Assembly: GCF_014656475.1 (NCBI RefSeq)
Contig: NZ_BNCM01000008.1
Span: 62,001-126,000, forward strand
Direction of reading: 5' to 3'
Length of the DNA stretch: 64,000 nucleotides
Source of the DNA: Sinomonas cellulolyticus
GTDB lineage: Bacteria > Actinomycetota > Actinomycetes > Actinomycetales > Micrococcaceae
The position numbers and the translations under genes are program-made. This document shows positions 1-15,000 of this stretch, piece by piece (position 1 is the stretch's first letter; each line of letters begins with the position of its first letter). Below the pieces are notes generated by a model, which saw nothing but the letters and a program-made list of their open reading frames with translations, was not told where the DNA came from and ran no database searches.

Positions 1-3000
1 AGGATGATCCGGCGCGGATCGTACTCGTCGTAGAGGAGGAACTCGCCGAGTCGGCCGGCCACGTGGTGGTTCGAGTGCCACGCGTTCGTGTCGGCGCCGA
101 AGTGGAGGACGTCGCCCGGGTTCCACGGGTGGTTGAAGTCGGTCCGTGTCACGCCCACGGGGTTGCCGTTGGCATCGAAAGCCTGGACGTAGCTCGCCGC
201 GAGGGCCTCGGAACCGCTCATCGCGTCGTCGCCCGCGCCGCCGTGGAGCTGGTCGTTGCCGAGGCCGCCGAAGATCACGTCGTCCGAGTTGTTCGGGTCG
301 TAGTTCGGGTTCGCGGCGCCCGACGAGCGCGGGGTCAGGTCGAACGGCGTCTCGTCCACGGCGGTCGCGAGCGCGCCCGAGCGGTTGATGACCGCCTGCT
401 GGACTTGGCCCGGCGTGTAGATGTACTCGTCGAGCACGTTGCCGTTCGAGATGCGCGTGTTCGGGTCCGTGGGCAGGAGGGTCAGGACACCGTAGAGGGG
501 CTCGGAGTAGCAGCCGGCACTGTTCGGGGCGCAGCCGTTCGCGACCCACGCGGATCCATTCCAGGTGACGCCGGTGGCGCTGTTGCGGCTCGTGAAGATG
601 CGCCCGTCGTCGCCGAGTACGGTGTCGTCCCCGGAGCCGCCGGAGATCCAGTCGTTGCCCCAGCCGCCGATGATCTGGTCGTTCTGCGCGTCGCCGAACG
701 CGATGTCGCTGCCGGGGCCCGAGTAGATCGTGTCGTCGCCGGACTCGCCGTGCGTCTCGTTGACGCCACCGATGTCGTAGATCCGGCACGCCGGGTTGTA
801 GACCGGGTTGCCGTTGGCATCCAGGGTCGGGGTACACGCGGCGAGCTGCGCCGCGAACATGTCGCTGTGGGCGCCGTTGGCCAGGATCGGGCTGCACAGC
901 GGCTGGGTGGGCGAGGTGTTGCAGGTCGCGGCCGCGAGCGACGCGGGGCTGAAGAAGAGGTCCGGCCGGAAGTCCGGGCCGCCGGGCGTGTAGTCGAGCA
1001 GGCTAACACCGCGGACCACCTGCACGCCGTCGACGTTGTACTTGCACGAGACCGGCCGGTTGTTTGCGTCGAGAGTGCAGCGCGAGGTGTCGTAGGTGTC
1101 CCAGTTGTAGGTCACGTAGCGCATCGTGTCGGGGTTGCTGAGCAGCAGGTGGCAGTCGCCTGCCTTGCCGGCCGCCGTCGCGGCCACGCAGCCGGAGGTG
1201 TCGGTTCCGTTGATGCCGACGATCCGCACGATGTCCCCGTTCGCCCCCACGATCGTGTCGGCGTCGCGCGCGTGGATGTCGCGGGCGGCCGTGCCGTCGG
1301 CGAGCTGCCGCACGCCCTGGTTCAGGCCGCCCGGCTCTCCAACCTCGTTGTTGAGGTCGATCTGCGTGCCCGCACCGCCGAAGATGAGGTTCTTGCCGAG
1401 GTCGCCGACGACGGCCGAGTCCGCCACGTAGGTCGGGTTGCCCCAGGCGTCGCTCACCACGTGGTACGAGGCGCCGTCGGGCCGCTGGTAGGGGTTGGCG
1501 AGGCTGTAGAAGTCGGAGCTGCCGCCGACGAGGTCGTCCTGGCCGAGCCCGCCGAAGATCACGTCGTTGCCCGCGTTGCCCTCGATGTAGTCGGAGCCGT
1601 CGGTGGCGCGCTCGACGCTCGGGTAGACCGTGAGCGGACCGACGGGATCGCAGACGAGCGTGCCGGGGGCGCCCGTGCAGCCGGTCGGAGTCCGGAAGGC
1701 GGAGACGCGCTGGAGGATCGATGCCGGGCTGCTCGGGGCGATCCAGTCGATCGAGCCGTCGCCCTGGATCGTGTCGTCGCCCATCTGGCCGAGGATGAGA
1801 TCGTTCGAAGGGCCGCCGGCAAGGTAGTCGTTGCCCCACGAGCCGAGCCACTTGAGGCCGTCGTCCGCCGCGAAGTCCTGCCACAGGTTGGAGACCTTGT
1901 ACTCGGCCCACCACGGGACGTCGTTCGCGGTGCGGTAGTTCTGGGCGATTCCGTTGGTGAGCAGAGTGCCGGAGGTGTACGCGTCCACACTTCCGCCGCA
2001 CGGGTTGGCCAGATCGGAGCGGCTGTACAGAAGCGTGCCGCACAGCGCCTGGAAGCGCCCGTTGGTCCAGTCGCCCAAGGAGCGTTGGATCGAGACGTTG
2101 TCGCCGAAGACCATGTCGTCCTGGGCGGCGCCGTCGATGGCGTCGTTGCCGGGGCCGCCGATGAGCAGGTCGCGGCCTGCGCCGCCGTAGATCCAGTCGT
2201 CGCCGCCGTTCTGGAGGGCCTTCGAGTCGACGCTCGTGACGCCCATCCCGCCGTCGAGCGGGCTGCCGGCGATGCCGAGGCCGGCTACACCCAGGCCTCC
2301 GGTCAGAAGGGTCGTCTGGATCTTCTGGAGCTTGCCCGGGACGGGCTTGGTCGTGTCGCGTGCGCCCGAGACGTCCTGGGTGATGACGCCGAGGTCGCCG
2401 AAGACGATGTTGTCGTCCTGGCCGATCGTGGTCCCGTTGGCGCCCGCCACCGTGCCGGCGCCTGCGCCGTAGAGCAGGTCGGAGCCGGCCTTGAGGAGGT
2501 CGCGGTCCGGGTACTGAGCGGCCGGGTACCCGGCCGGCCCGTTGCCCACGACGGCGACGCCCAGGACGCGCGTGATGAGGTCAACGTTGAAGCCCGAGTC
2601 GCCGTAGACCATGTCCTCGCCGCGCTGGCCGAACACGGTGTCCGCGCCCGAGCCGCCCGCGATCTGGTCGCCTGTCTGCGAGCCGATGAGCACGTCGTCG
2701 CCTGCGCCTCCGTACATCGTCACGCCGATGCTCAGGAGGTTCCCGGCCGCATCCGTGCCGGGGAGCGCATGGGCGTCGATCACGTCGTTGCCGCTGAACT
2801 GGAACGGATTGGCGAGCGGGAAGATGAAGAACGGCGCACTGTTGCCCACCCGGTTGAGCACGATGACGCTGTAGACGCCCGCCATGCTCGCGCCCGGCGT
2901 CGTGACCGGGAAGTGCGGGCCAGCCGGGAAGTCGGCGAGCGAGAGCGCGAGGTTGAGGGTGATCACCGTGGCGGTGACGGCCTTGACGATCCCCACATAC

Positions 3001-6000
3001 TGCGAGACCGCGGTGACCGTCAGGTTCTGCCACGGCATCGGCGAGATGACGGGGCCGTTGAGGAGCATCGTCTGGCGCGCGGCGTCGAAGCCCGTGATGG
3101 TCCAGACGCCCAAGAGTCCGGAGATCGTGATCTGCATGCCCGTCGTGTAGGCGGCGTTCCAGGTGCCCGCGGCGAGCCTGATGCGGTCGGTGCCGAGCAG
3201 GATCGAGCCCGTCTGGACGATCGGGGCCGCGAGGCTCAGGGCGAGCTCCTGGCCCACGGCGAAGCCGTCGTGGAGGAACGTGCCGCTGCCCGTGCAGGCG
3301 CCGGCGCACGAGGTGAGGGCGATGGTCCCGGTGTGGCCGTCCGCAGAGAGGCCGAGCGTGACGTCCGCACCTTCGACGTGCGGCATTGGCTTGGGCCCGA
3401 AGTTGTGCAGCGTGAGGTGCGTCGGGTCGCCGCCGTACCAGACGCCGTCCTGGGACGTGTCGCCATAGAGGACCAGCGGCGAGGCGGGGCCGCCGCCGCC
3501 CGTCACGGTGATCGTGTCGCCGCCCAGCCGGACCGCGCTCACGGTTCCGGTCCAGGAGGGCGTCGCGGCCAGCGGGCCGCCGTTGACCGTGATGGTCCCG
3601 GCCACTGGGTCGATCGCGGTGATGATGCGGTACCCGTCGACGCCGTCGATGCGCACGAGCATGCCGACCGTCAGTCCCGAGCCAGCCAGCGCGCCGGCGG
3701 GCAGGCCCGCGAAGGCGAGCGTGCCGCCGTCGGACGTCGGGGCGACCGAGCCGGAACCGGTGACCCAGAGGCTGCTCACGCGGCTCACGACGCCGGCCAG
3801 CGCACCCGGGGTGAGCGGCGCGCCGTCGACGATCATCACGGCACCGTCCGACGGGTTGCCGTCCGCGTTGAGCGCGGCGCTGTTCGCGAAGGCCAGGACC
3901 GTGCGGATCCCGACGCCCGGGATGAAGACGCGCTGGCCGGCACGGAAGCCGAGGGCCTGCCACGCCTGGCCGTTGGAGATCAGGATGCCGTTGCCCGCCA
4001 CGATGCTCAGCATGCTCTGCGTCATCGACCAGCCCGCCGGGAGCGGCGTCCGGACAGCGCCGTTGCCGGCGGCGAGGTCGTCGACCACCGAGACGGCTCC
4101 GGTGAACGGGCCTCCGGCGAGAGCGGTGGCACCCGCGAGGAGCATGACGTCGCCCGGCAGGGTGCCGGGGGCCCCGCTGCTCGCGAAGCCGGTCACCGTG
4201 TGGAGCCGTCCGTCGGGGCCCTCGACGAGCTGGCCCGCGTGGAAGCCGAGGTCGGTCCACGGCAGGCCGTCCGGCCGGACGAGCCCGCTCGCGCCCCCGA
4301 CCGCGAGGACGCCGAACGTGCCCTTGACAAGGAGCGGGCTGTTGCCGCCGCCGTGGACGGCCGTGATGCCGCCGTGGTGGGCGAGCTCGCCGCGCAGGCC
4401 CGTGATCGGGTTGACGTCCCCGCCCTGGATGAGCGTGGACTGGACGGCGAAGGTGTCATTGCCCGCGCCGAGCATGATGTTGAGGATCTCGATCGTCGAG
4501 ACGGCGCCGTCCGTCGAGTAGAGGCCTGTGTTCGGATCCACCATGAGCGAGCCGTAGCTGATGCCGCCCGGGAAGACGAGGGGCTCGCCCCACGGCAGGC
4601 GGTGCGTCACCGGGTCCGCGAGGTTCGAGAAGTCCAGGGCGGGGCCCATGTTGAGGCCTGTGACGGCCGTGGACGTGAGCGCGCCGGAGAGGTTCTGGTG
4701 GCTGCCGTCGTCGTAGACGTTGAGCGTGTCGATCTGCTGCCACTCCGGGGGCTGCGCCGCAACACGGAACGGAGGCATGTTGCCCTCGCCCGGCAGGAGG
4801 ATCGCCGCCTTGAGCGAACGGTCGGAGGCCGTGGTGCCGCCCTCGACCGAGAGCGGGCCGCGGATCGCATCGAGCCGGTGGGCCTGCTTCGGGAAGGTCA
4901 TGATGGTCGACCGGCCGGCCGGGACTGCCCAGTGGACGTCCGCGACGAGGTTGACGGTCTGCGCGATCCACCAGTTCGACGGCGTGAACGTCACGAACGC
5001 GGCCCACTGGGTGAGCGTGGCGAGCGGATCGACGGCCGCCGGCTTGGCCGCGGACGTGAAGTACAGGACGTTGAGGGTGCCGCCGTTGGCGGAGCCGAAG
5101 CTCTGGATCTTGTAGAACGTCGGGTCGCCGGAGAGCTTGACGACCATGCCCTCGGTGAAGCCGCTGTCGAGCCAGCTCGAGCCGTCGTCGCGCGTGAGGG
5201 CGCCCGTGACGGCGTTGTAGGAGAGCGTGTGGCCGGCGGTCCCGGTGAAGATCCCGGCGTCTTGGAGCTGGCTGATGATGACGTTGGTGAACGGGCTGGC
5301 CCAGCTGCTCCGGTCCACGGGGAGCGTGCGGTCGAGGGTGAGCGAGGAGGCGGTGAGGTTCAGGATCTGGTAGTCGCCGTCGTCGGCCGTGCCCGTGCCG
5401 GAGATGCGGATCTTCTGCCCGATCCGGAAGCCCTCGTCGAGGAAGCTGCCGAGGTCGGAGCCGTTGCCGCGCGTCACGGTATTCCCGGAGATGTTGATGA
5501 CGCCGAGGAACGCCTGGGCCGCGTGCTGGCCGCCGTAGGGGGCGTAGTTGGCGCCGCCGAACGCTGTGACGTCCACCTGCCCGTCCGTGAGGACAAAGAT
5601 CGTCACATTCGACGTCGGGGCGCTGGTGAGCCGGAGGGTGTACGAGTCGCCGGTGCCCGGCACCGTGCAGGCGGCGTTGCCGCATGCCTGGACGAGCGTC
5701 GAGCCGTCGCTCTGCGACACGAACACCCCGGGCACCTTGTCGCTGATGACCTGGACGTCCACGCGGGCACTGATCCGGGCGGCGGCGGCGAGGTAGGCGG
5801 GATCCGTGCTGGACGGGTCGATCGTCATGATGATCGCCGTGTTGCGCGGATCCATCGGCGCGAGGATGGTCCGCGCGTGGATGCTCACGATCACCGGCAG
5901 GTACCAGTTGGTGCTGTCGAACGTCGCGGTGTAGACGTACGGGGTTGCGCCGCATGCGGTCGGGTCGCTGAACGCCGCGCCCGAGGCGATGCCGAAGCGG

Positions 6001-9000
6001 CCGTCCGCGCTGGCCAGGCAGACCGTCCCCATTCCGCCGTTGGCGTCGGGAACGATCCGCACCACAACCGTCTTGCCTGCTGCGGGGGCCATGGCGAGCT
6101 GGACCGTCATCTGGTCCGCGGCCTCCGTGACGGTCGTGCCCGCCAGCACCGTCGTCTCGTTGTCGAGGTGGCCCGTGGCCGGGTCCGTCTGCGCGATGAG
6201 CACGTCGGCCTGGTCGTTGTCGTAGATGGTCGCTTCGACATTGCGCACGACCGCGCCGTCGAAGGTCGGGTCCGCGCTGATCACCGAGTGGTTGACCGTG
6301 ACGATCCGCGTGCCCTCGGGCCGCTTGTCGTCCACTGCGTACAGGTAGACCGTCTGGTCCGCATTCCAGTTCGTGCCGTCGAAGACGAGGACGATCGAGC
6401 GGTTCGAGACGTTCCTGGATGCGCCGCCGAGGAGGATCTGGCGGTAGAAGTCGGCCAGCGCGCTGCCCGTGAGGTTCGCGGCGAGGAGGATCGTGTCGCC
6501 GTCGAGCCCGGTCGGTGCCCCGTCGGGCAGGGTGCCCACGGTGAGCTGGGTGTGCTCGGTCGACGGCGCGTAGGCGGCCGAGATGGTCACATACACCTTG
6601 CACTGGGCGTCCGTGAGGCCCGTGCACACCGGGTGGGCAGCCAGGTGCACGGTGTACGAGTCGAGCGAGGGCAGCGGAGGCGCGGCGCCGCACGTCGACG
6701 TCGTCGGCGTGAGCAGGTAGCAGCCGCCCTCGTACACGGCCGTGAAGCCGCCGCTCTCGGTGATGACCACCTGGCCCTGGCCCGGCCGCGCCACGGTGAC
6801 CGGCACGCCGTCGGCCACGATGCCGTTGTAGCTCGGGTCCGTGGAGACGACGCCGTGGTTCACCGTGCTGGAGGTGCCGTCGATGTTGAGGGCGAACACG
6901 TCCCCGGCCACGTCGCCGGCGACGTTGATCGTGTCGCTGCCGAGGCCGCCGATCACACGCGTGGCCATGCCCGGCGCGGTTGAGAGGACGTCGATCGTGT
7001 CGTCGCCCTCGAGCGCGTCGATCTCGAGGACCTGGATGTTGACGTACTTCACGCTCAGCCCGGCACCGTAGATGGCCTTGGACGTCACGACGATGTGGTC
7101 GGCGAACTCGGTGCCCAGGATCACGACCTTGTTGAAGCCGGTGCCGCCGTCGATCGAGACCGGCGCGTTCATGTTGTACTCGACCTGGTTCTGGCCCGCG
7201 CCCGTGCGGATGTCGCTCTCGGCCGCCGTCGAGAAGCCGCTTGTGAGGCGCGGCATCGCGATCTGGTCGGCCGCGTTGATCCACACGATGTCGCACGTGG
7301 CGCGCTGGGCGTCCGTGAGCGAGACGCCCGGGTCGGTGCAGGACAGGCCGCCCATCGAGGCCGGGAGCCCGTGGCCGGTGCGGACCTCCGCGAGCGCGAA
7401 GGCGCGGACCACGAAGAGGTCGTTGCCGTCGTCGCCCTCGAGGCGAAGCGGGGCCTGGTTCGAGTACACGGTGAACGTGTCGTCGCCCGCGTCGCCCACG
7501 GCGACGAGCGGTGCGGACGCGCCCGCGGAGACCCAGCCGCGCGTCGTCGCGACCGTGCCGAACACGTCCTGCGGGTTGAGGTCGCCGCCGCTCGTGTCCC
7601 GCGTGATGCCGTCCGCGGAGACGCCCGTGTTCGAGGAGAACGCGTGGGCGTCGCGCTGGAGGCCGTAGATCTGGCCGATCTGGAACGAGTCGTTCCCGGC
7701 GCCGCCGTCGAGCGTGGTGGTGACCGTGACGTCGTCCGAGGCGAAGACGTCGTTGCCGCCGAGGCCGTTGACGGTGAGCCGGCCGTTGATGCCCGTGTCG
7801 TAGTTGACGCGCTCGTAGGCCTGGGTGCGGACTGCCGCGCTTCCGGTCGGGTCCGACGTCGTGACGTCGTTCGCCAGGAGGCTCACCGTGACGTTGGAGA
7901 GGACGACGTTCGCGGTGGGCACCTGCTCGGTGGTGAGCGATACGCCGAGGGGGAGGGTCTCGGCGAGCGTGATCCACGAACCGTCGGCCGCGACGCTCGA
8001 CACCGTGTAGTCGCCGGCCCAGACGCCCGCCGTCGGGCCGCCGAGGTGGATGCGCAGCCCCGCGAGGCCCGGGGCGAACGTGCCCGCGGCGCCGATGAGC
8101 GTGCGCCCGGGGGCCGTTCCGGCTCCGCATCCGGTGGACTGGAAGCACAGGGTCAGGTTGCCCGTGAAGAGCGGGGTGCGCGCGCCGAGCTGGCCGTGGA
8201 GGAGGGCCACGAAGCCGGGATCATCGGCGCGCTCCCCGGCCGTGTTCGAGGTCGGTGTCGAGGCGATGAACTGGGAGCGGCGCAGGAGGAAGACGTCGTC
8301 GGTCGGGTACGGGTTGCCCTGGGCGTCGTAGCCGGAGAGCGGGCTGTCATAGCCGTTCACCGTCAGGACGTCCGCACCGTCGCCGGGTGCGCCCGTGTCG
8401 AGGACATTGATGACGTAGCTGTGGCACGTCGAGCCGGTCGGGTCGCCTGCGAAGCACGGCTGGCTGCCCGTCGTCGCGATCACGTAGGTATCGGTGCCCG
8501 ACTGGCCGTCGAGCGTGAGCGTCATGCCGTCCGCGACATCCATGGTCTGGAGCTGGTTAACGAAGAGGAAGTCCTCCCCGTCCCCGAGCGGTGCCGTGGA
8601 CCCGCCGGGGGTTGGCGTGTTGCTGCCGTACGCGCGAGTGATGTTGCGCAGGTAGGTCTGGTCGAAGCTGATGATGTCCGAATCGGTGTTGCCGAACACG
8701 CGCGTGAGGCTGCACGCGTGGCCGTCCTTGTCGAGCTGGCTGACGCACGCGTTCGTCTGGGTGCCGCTGAAGTTCGCGGTGCCGTTCGTGGTCTGCGCGG
8801 CGCCGCTCCACAGCTCGCCGTGCAGGTGCATGACCGTGCCCCAGCCGGAATCCGGGACGCCGACCGCGGAGCCCGCGCCCGTGTTGGAGAAGTCTCCGAA
8901 GATGTCGATCCACTGGGCGGCGCGGATGCTCGCGACGAGGGCAGGGTTCGCGTCGGTCGCTACTGACCCTCCGCCCGCGGCGTTGTAGCCGTCGGTCGTG

Positions 9001-12000
9001 ACGTTGTCGCCGACCCGCAGGAGCACCCAGCCGGCGTCCGCCTGGATGAGCCCGCGCTGGATCTGGCCGTTCGCGGTCGTGCGGGGCGCGTTCTCGACGA
9101 AGAGGAGGCTGCAGGACTGCCTGCCGCCCGTGGCCGGGTTGGCGCACGGCAGGAGGTTGAGGTCCTCGCCCTGCGCGGCAGTCTCCGCGACCGTGAGCCG
9201 GATGTTGCCTGCGAAGGTCCGCGCAAGGACCACATTCATCGGGGCCGGGAGGCCCAGATCGCTCGCGTCGGCGGAGTCGGGGATCTCGGTGACGAAGATG
9301 CCCGTGTCCGCCTCGAACGCGACCGTCGCGGCCGGCGTCGTCGAGGACGGGCTCCACGGCGTCGCGAAGCGCCCGGAGGAGATATCCAGATCGTTCGTGC
9401 CGTCGGTCGCGCCGATCGAGCCGCCCATGGCCTTGAGGTCGATCGTGTTGCCGATGACATCCGCGGCCGAATCCGCGTTCGCGTCGATGACCGAGCCCTT
9501 GACCGTGGCGAGCGAGACGTCGCCGCGCGTGCGGACGAGGTGGATCCGGAGGTCGTCGGTTGTGGCGGGGTTGCTGTCGCCGATCTCGGTGGCGAACACG
9601 CCGAGGGTGTTGGTCGAGGCCGTGTCGATCGCGGTGAGGACGCCCGTGTTCGTGCGGAGGACGTCGACGTTGACCTCGAGGAAGTCGGTCGCGAGGCCGA
9701 TGCCGCCGAGGACGCCCCCAGTGCCGGCCGTCATGGTGATGTTGACGCCCGTGACATCGATCGAGGTCTGGCCGTTCGCGTCGAGGATGCGCTGCGGCGA
9801 CGACAGCACGACGTCGTTCTGGGTCGAGTCGATGTGGCCCACGAGCATGTCGCCCGCGAGCTCGGTGGCCGTGATCTTGCCATTGGTCGTGAGGAAGATC
9901 TGGGCGACGTCCGCCGCGAGGTACCCGCCCGACTGGCTCGGATCATCCACCGGGCTGTGGGTCGGCGCTCCCCCGGTCCACGCGACGTCGGTGTTGAGGA
10001 CGAACGTGACCACCGTGGCCGGCGTGGCCGTCGAGACCACGTGCGTCGCGTCGTTGATCGCCGTGGTCGGGCAGTACGTGGGCTCCTGGGCCGCGACCCC
10101 CGAGGTGGCGACGTGGCAGACGGCGAGGTCGTCGCCCGCGCGGGCCTCGGAGAACTGGTAGGCCGAGTCGAGCGTGCTCGTCGCGGTGCCGAAGGCGCGG
10201 AGGATCCGGGCGAGGTTCGCGTCCGCGGTGTCCGGCTCGTAATGGGTCTGGTACTGGCCGCTGCCGGGATTGGTCGAGATCGAGCCGTAGGGGCTCCCAT
10301 CGGCGCCGAGGGCAGGGTCGAAGCCCGTCGGGAAGACGTAGTGGTAGTTGCTCGTCGCGGCGTGGTACGCGTTGACCGTCACGAGGATGTTGGTGGCGAG
10401 GTCGTTGCCGTTCTTGCTGTCGTTGACGACGACGTCGAGGTCGTCGCCCGCGGTGAGCCGCGTGACGGTGACGGTGAAGGCGGAGCCCAGAGCCTCGTCG
10501 GTGCGGCGGTTCGCGGTGAGGTCGAGCACGAGGTCGGCGCCGGCGTCGGCCGTGATGGCCATGTCGTGGTAGGCGCCGTCCACGCTCTGGTAGCGGACCA
10601 GCTCGACGGCGATCGGGTCGCGCTCGGCGTCCTGCGTCCCGGCCGCGGGGTGCTGGGCGGCCTGGTGGCCGATGTTCCCGTGTGGGGCGGACAGCGTGAG
10701 CACGTTGGTGCGGATGACCTTGGTGTTGGGGTTCAGCGCCCCCAGCGGCCCGGCGAGGATGTCGCCGCTCGCGTTGTCTGCCTCGGTGGTGCCGATGGGG
10801 TTCTCGATGAAGTTGTCGAGCCGGATGAACGGGTTCTGGCCCGGGCACGTGTACGCGCACGTGTTCTGGATGAGGACGAGGGTGGGCGGGAAGGTGTACT
10901 TGATGTCGACGTCGAAGCTGCCGCCCACGACGGGCGGACTCAGCCCGCTCGTGGCATGACCGGTTCCCGGCTTGATCGTCTGGACGCGGATGTCGATGAC
11001 CGGCGAGTTGAGCGTGTTCACCACGTTGATCCTGTTCACGATCATGTTCAGGTTCGACGCGTTGAGGATCTTGACGTAGTCCCACGTCTGCTGGAACTGG
11101 AACTGCCCGAGGCCGCCCCAGATGACGCCGGCGGGGGCGCTGCCCCCGGAGATGTTCGTGGGCACGTTGGCGAGGAACCGCGCGTTGGCGCCGTGGTCGT
11201 ACAGGATGTCGTCGACGCTGAACGTTGGGCCCGTGAGCTGGCCAACCGTGTGGATGTTGTTGAACGGGTCGTCGGTGTAGACGTGCCCCATGGTGTCCCG
11301 CACGGTCGCGTTGACGAGCTTCGTGACGTTGCCCGCGGAATCCACTTCGATCCAGGGATTCGGCTCGCCGAGCATGATCACCGTGGACTCCCAGAAGATC
11401 CAGCGGTTGAAGTTCTGGCTGCCTCCGTCCGAGCTCGACCCGCCGAAGTCGAGGAAGCCGCCGCTGCGGTCGGTGTGGCGGAGGTAGCGGTCCACGAGCT
11501 GGTTCACCGTGACGGTGAGGTCCGACGTCGTGATGGTCGAGCCGCTCATGCCGGCCACCTGCGCCGTCGTGTTGATGTCCGCGCTCGCGGTCGGTGACGT
11601 GTGGCCCCCGAAGCAGTGGCACGTCGAGGACGCGTAGCTGTCGATGCTGATGCCGCGGTACTCGGCGTTGAGTGCGGTCGAGACATTGCCCGTGATGCTG
11701 GACCCGCTGGCCAGGACCGTCTGGGTCAGGCCGCTCACGTTCACGGCCGTCGTGGCCTCGGAGTTCGCCCCGAACGCGGTCGCGCGGGTGCGCGACGTCC
11801 CCGTGGCCTGGAGCGCGTCGACGTAGGATCCCACGGCGACTGCGCGGCCGCTCACCGCGCCGCCGATCGTGGTCTGGGTGAGGCCGACCGCCGCCGCGCC
11901 TGGGACCCACGATCCGTCGCCCGTGCCGATGGCCACAAGGAGGTTCGTCACGCCGCTCACGCCGAGGCCTCCGACGTCGGCCGTGCCCCGGCCGTACGCG

Positions 12001-15000
12001 TAGGCCGCGGTGTGCGACTCGATCGCGGCCGTCGTTCCGGCGGTCACCGTGCCCTTGACATCCACGGTGGTCGAGTAGTCGGTGAGGATCGTCTCGCCGC
12101 TCGAGCCGCCCGCGAAGAGGCCGCCGGAGCTCGACGACGCGATCATGGTCGGGATGAGCACGGAATACGCCGCAACGGTCACCGATTGGGCCGCGGACAG
12201 GACCGCATTGGTGTCGACCAGGATCGCGTTGCCCATGTACAGGTGAGTGTCTGCGCTGGCCGAGTTGACCGAGATGAGGCCACCGCTGTCGTTCGAGGAG
12301 ACGGTCTTGCCCGCGACGATGCCGTGGGTCGTGACCGAGACGGTGCCGCCGTCCAGTGTCGCGCCGTTGCCCACGGTCGCGCCGAGGGTCGAGAGCACCT
12401 CGGCGAGGGAGGCCGCGGTCGAGACGGAGATCGCTCCGCCCCCGCCGCCGGTGGCCGAGGCCGAGACGATCTGGTCGCCGCTGATGGCACCGAACGGGAT
12501 GTTCTCGCCGATGCCGTGCAGCTTCTGGGTGCCAGAAGCGCTCGCGGGCGCGATGTCCTCGATCAGCGTGTAGACGAGGTTGCCGGCGCTCGTGACGCCC
12601 GCGGGCAGTGTCGGCACGGCGAGGTTGATGCCGTCCCGGGCGAACGTGTGGAGGCCGCCGGTCTGGCCCGGGACGATCGTGTACGTCTTCGCGGCCCCGC
12701 CGAGGGTGTCGGAGAGCTTGAACGACGACGTGCACGCCCCGCCGCAGCCGACCACGTAGTACCCGTGGCCGTCCTGCAGGCCCGAGATCGGGGCGTTGGC
12801 GGCGTACCAGAGCTGCTGGACCACGGCCTTGCCCGCGACCGACGTGTCCGGCGTGAGCGTGAGAGCGGCCTGCGGCTGGTTGGTCTGGGTGCCGCAGTCG
12901 CCCGCGTTGCCGGTGGCGTGGCAGAGCGAGTCGGCGAACTTGTACTCCTGGCCGCTGATCCGGATGAGGTAGTAGTAGCCGGCGGCGATGCCGATCGTGC
13001 TTCCCGAGTACGGCGCGTAGTAGACGCGCGTACCGGTCGAGAAGCCCATGTCGAGGAAGCTGCCCTGGTTGTTCGGGTCCTCGACGGCGAAGTAGACATC
13101 GTTGACGTCGCTGCCCGTCGCGGCCACCCACTTCTTCGCACCGCCGTCCCAGACCACGTTGACCTGGCCCGAGCTGAACGTCGCCGCGGTGTTGGGCTGG
13201 TAGTAGGTGACGAAGTCGCCGTCGTGGAAGCTGTTGCTGACGCTGACGACGCCCGTGCCGCCGTTGATGCTGCCTGCGTTCACCGAGACCTGGGTCGCCG
13301 TGAAGCCGAGCGGCTGGAGCTTGATCCGGTAGGCATCCAGCACGTGGACCCGGTACCGCGTGTTGTTGGTCAGGCCGCCGACGCCCGAGGTCACGCCCGA
13401 GGCGCCGAGCGGGACGGCCGAGTACCACACGATGTCGCCCTCGTGCAGGTGGTGCTCGCGGACGCCGAAGTCGATGACGTCCGTGTCCGGCTTCACGTTC
13501 GCGCCCGTGAACACGGCGCCGAGCGCGAGGCTCTGCGGCCCGGTCACGATCACGGAGTAGGTCGCCTGGTCGATGAGGCCCGGGATCACGGGGTGGCCCT
13601 GGGCGTCGTAGGTCACGACGTCGCCGGTGTTCGCGTTGTGGTTCGCGGTGAAGGTAATGGTGTTCGCCGCATCGGAGACACCGCTCACGCCGTCGAACGT
13701 GCCGTCGGAGGCTGGCGGAAGCGGCGGGTTCGCCGAGGCGTCGAGGCTGATCGCGCCCGTCGCCTTGACACTGGCCCCGCCCGTGACGGACGCAGTCGAG
13801 GTGGGCGAGAGGGTCGCGGTCGCGCTGAACTTGGTCACGTTGATCGCGCCGCCGGTCGCGCTCGACGTGCTCGCGTCGGAATCAGTGAGCCCGACAGACT
13901 GGGCGGTGATGTCGCCGCTGACCCGGATGACCGAGGAGGGCCCGCCCAGGACCACGCCGACGCTCGGGGTGCCGTGGCTCGTCGAGGTCGAGTTCGTCAC
14001 CGACAGGAGGCCGCCGCCGCTCTCGTCCATGCCCGCGACCGCGGTGTCGTTGCCCTTGGCGAAGACCCTGAGGGTCGACGCGCCCGGGGTGCTGTTCACG
14101 CCGTCGAAAACGCGCACGTTGCCGAGCACGGAGGCGGTCGTGGTGCCCGAGGCCTCGGCGTCCGGGTTCGAGTCGACGGACACGTTCAGGATCGCGCCGT
14201 TTGCGTTCTTGAGCTTGGACTTGGCGAAGTTGCCGCTCACGGCCCGGATGTCGATCACGCCTCCCGGCGCGGCAAGCGTGCCGCCCTGCGCGAGGGTCGC
14301 CGTCGTGCTCGAGGCAGCCTTCGCGTAGAGGTTGTTGCTCGAGATCGCGAGCCCGATGGCCGCGGTGAGGGCGCTGCCGGATGCGTCGACGACGTGGTCG
14401 GTGAGGAAGTTGCTGCCGTCGAAGTTGTGGTAGGCGAGGAGGGAGAGGGTTCCACCGCTCGAGATGCTGCCGCTGACCGCCGCAGAGACCGAAGATGAAT
14501 CGGTGGCCCTGACGGTCGAGATGCCCGCGGCGCCGAAGCCCCCGAACGCGACCGCGCTGTAGTCCGCGATCGTGGAGTTCCGCTCGACGGACTGGACGGT
14601 GACGTCGCCCGAGGCGCTCACCGCGCCGCCGACGCCGGTGGCGACGCCCAGGTCCGTCGTCGCCTGGTACGTGCCCGCGACAACGCCGGCCCCGACGCCG
14701 CCGGCGGCAGCGCGGCCGTGCACGATGGCCGAGGAGTCGACGGTCGAGCCGATCGTGACCGCGGTGACGCCGGCGGCTGTTCCGTTGAAGTCGGTCTTGA
14801 CGTGGCCGCCCGCCTCGGCGGTGGGCTGGGCGAGGCCGATGCCGGCGACGACGCCGGCCGAGAGCGAGCGGGCATCCGCCGTGGCGGCGTTGAACACGAC
14901 GCTCGCGATGTTGACCCAGCCTGGGCCGGTCAGCTGGGTGCCGACCCCGACGGTCGTGGCCACCTCGGGCGTGCTCGTCGCCGTCGCGCTCGCGGCTGTC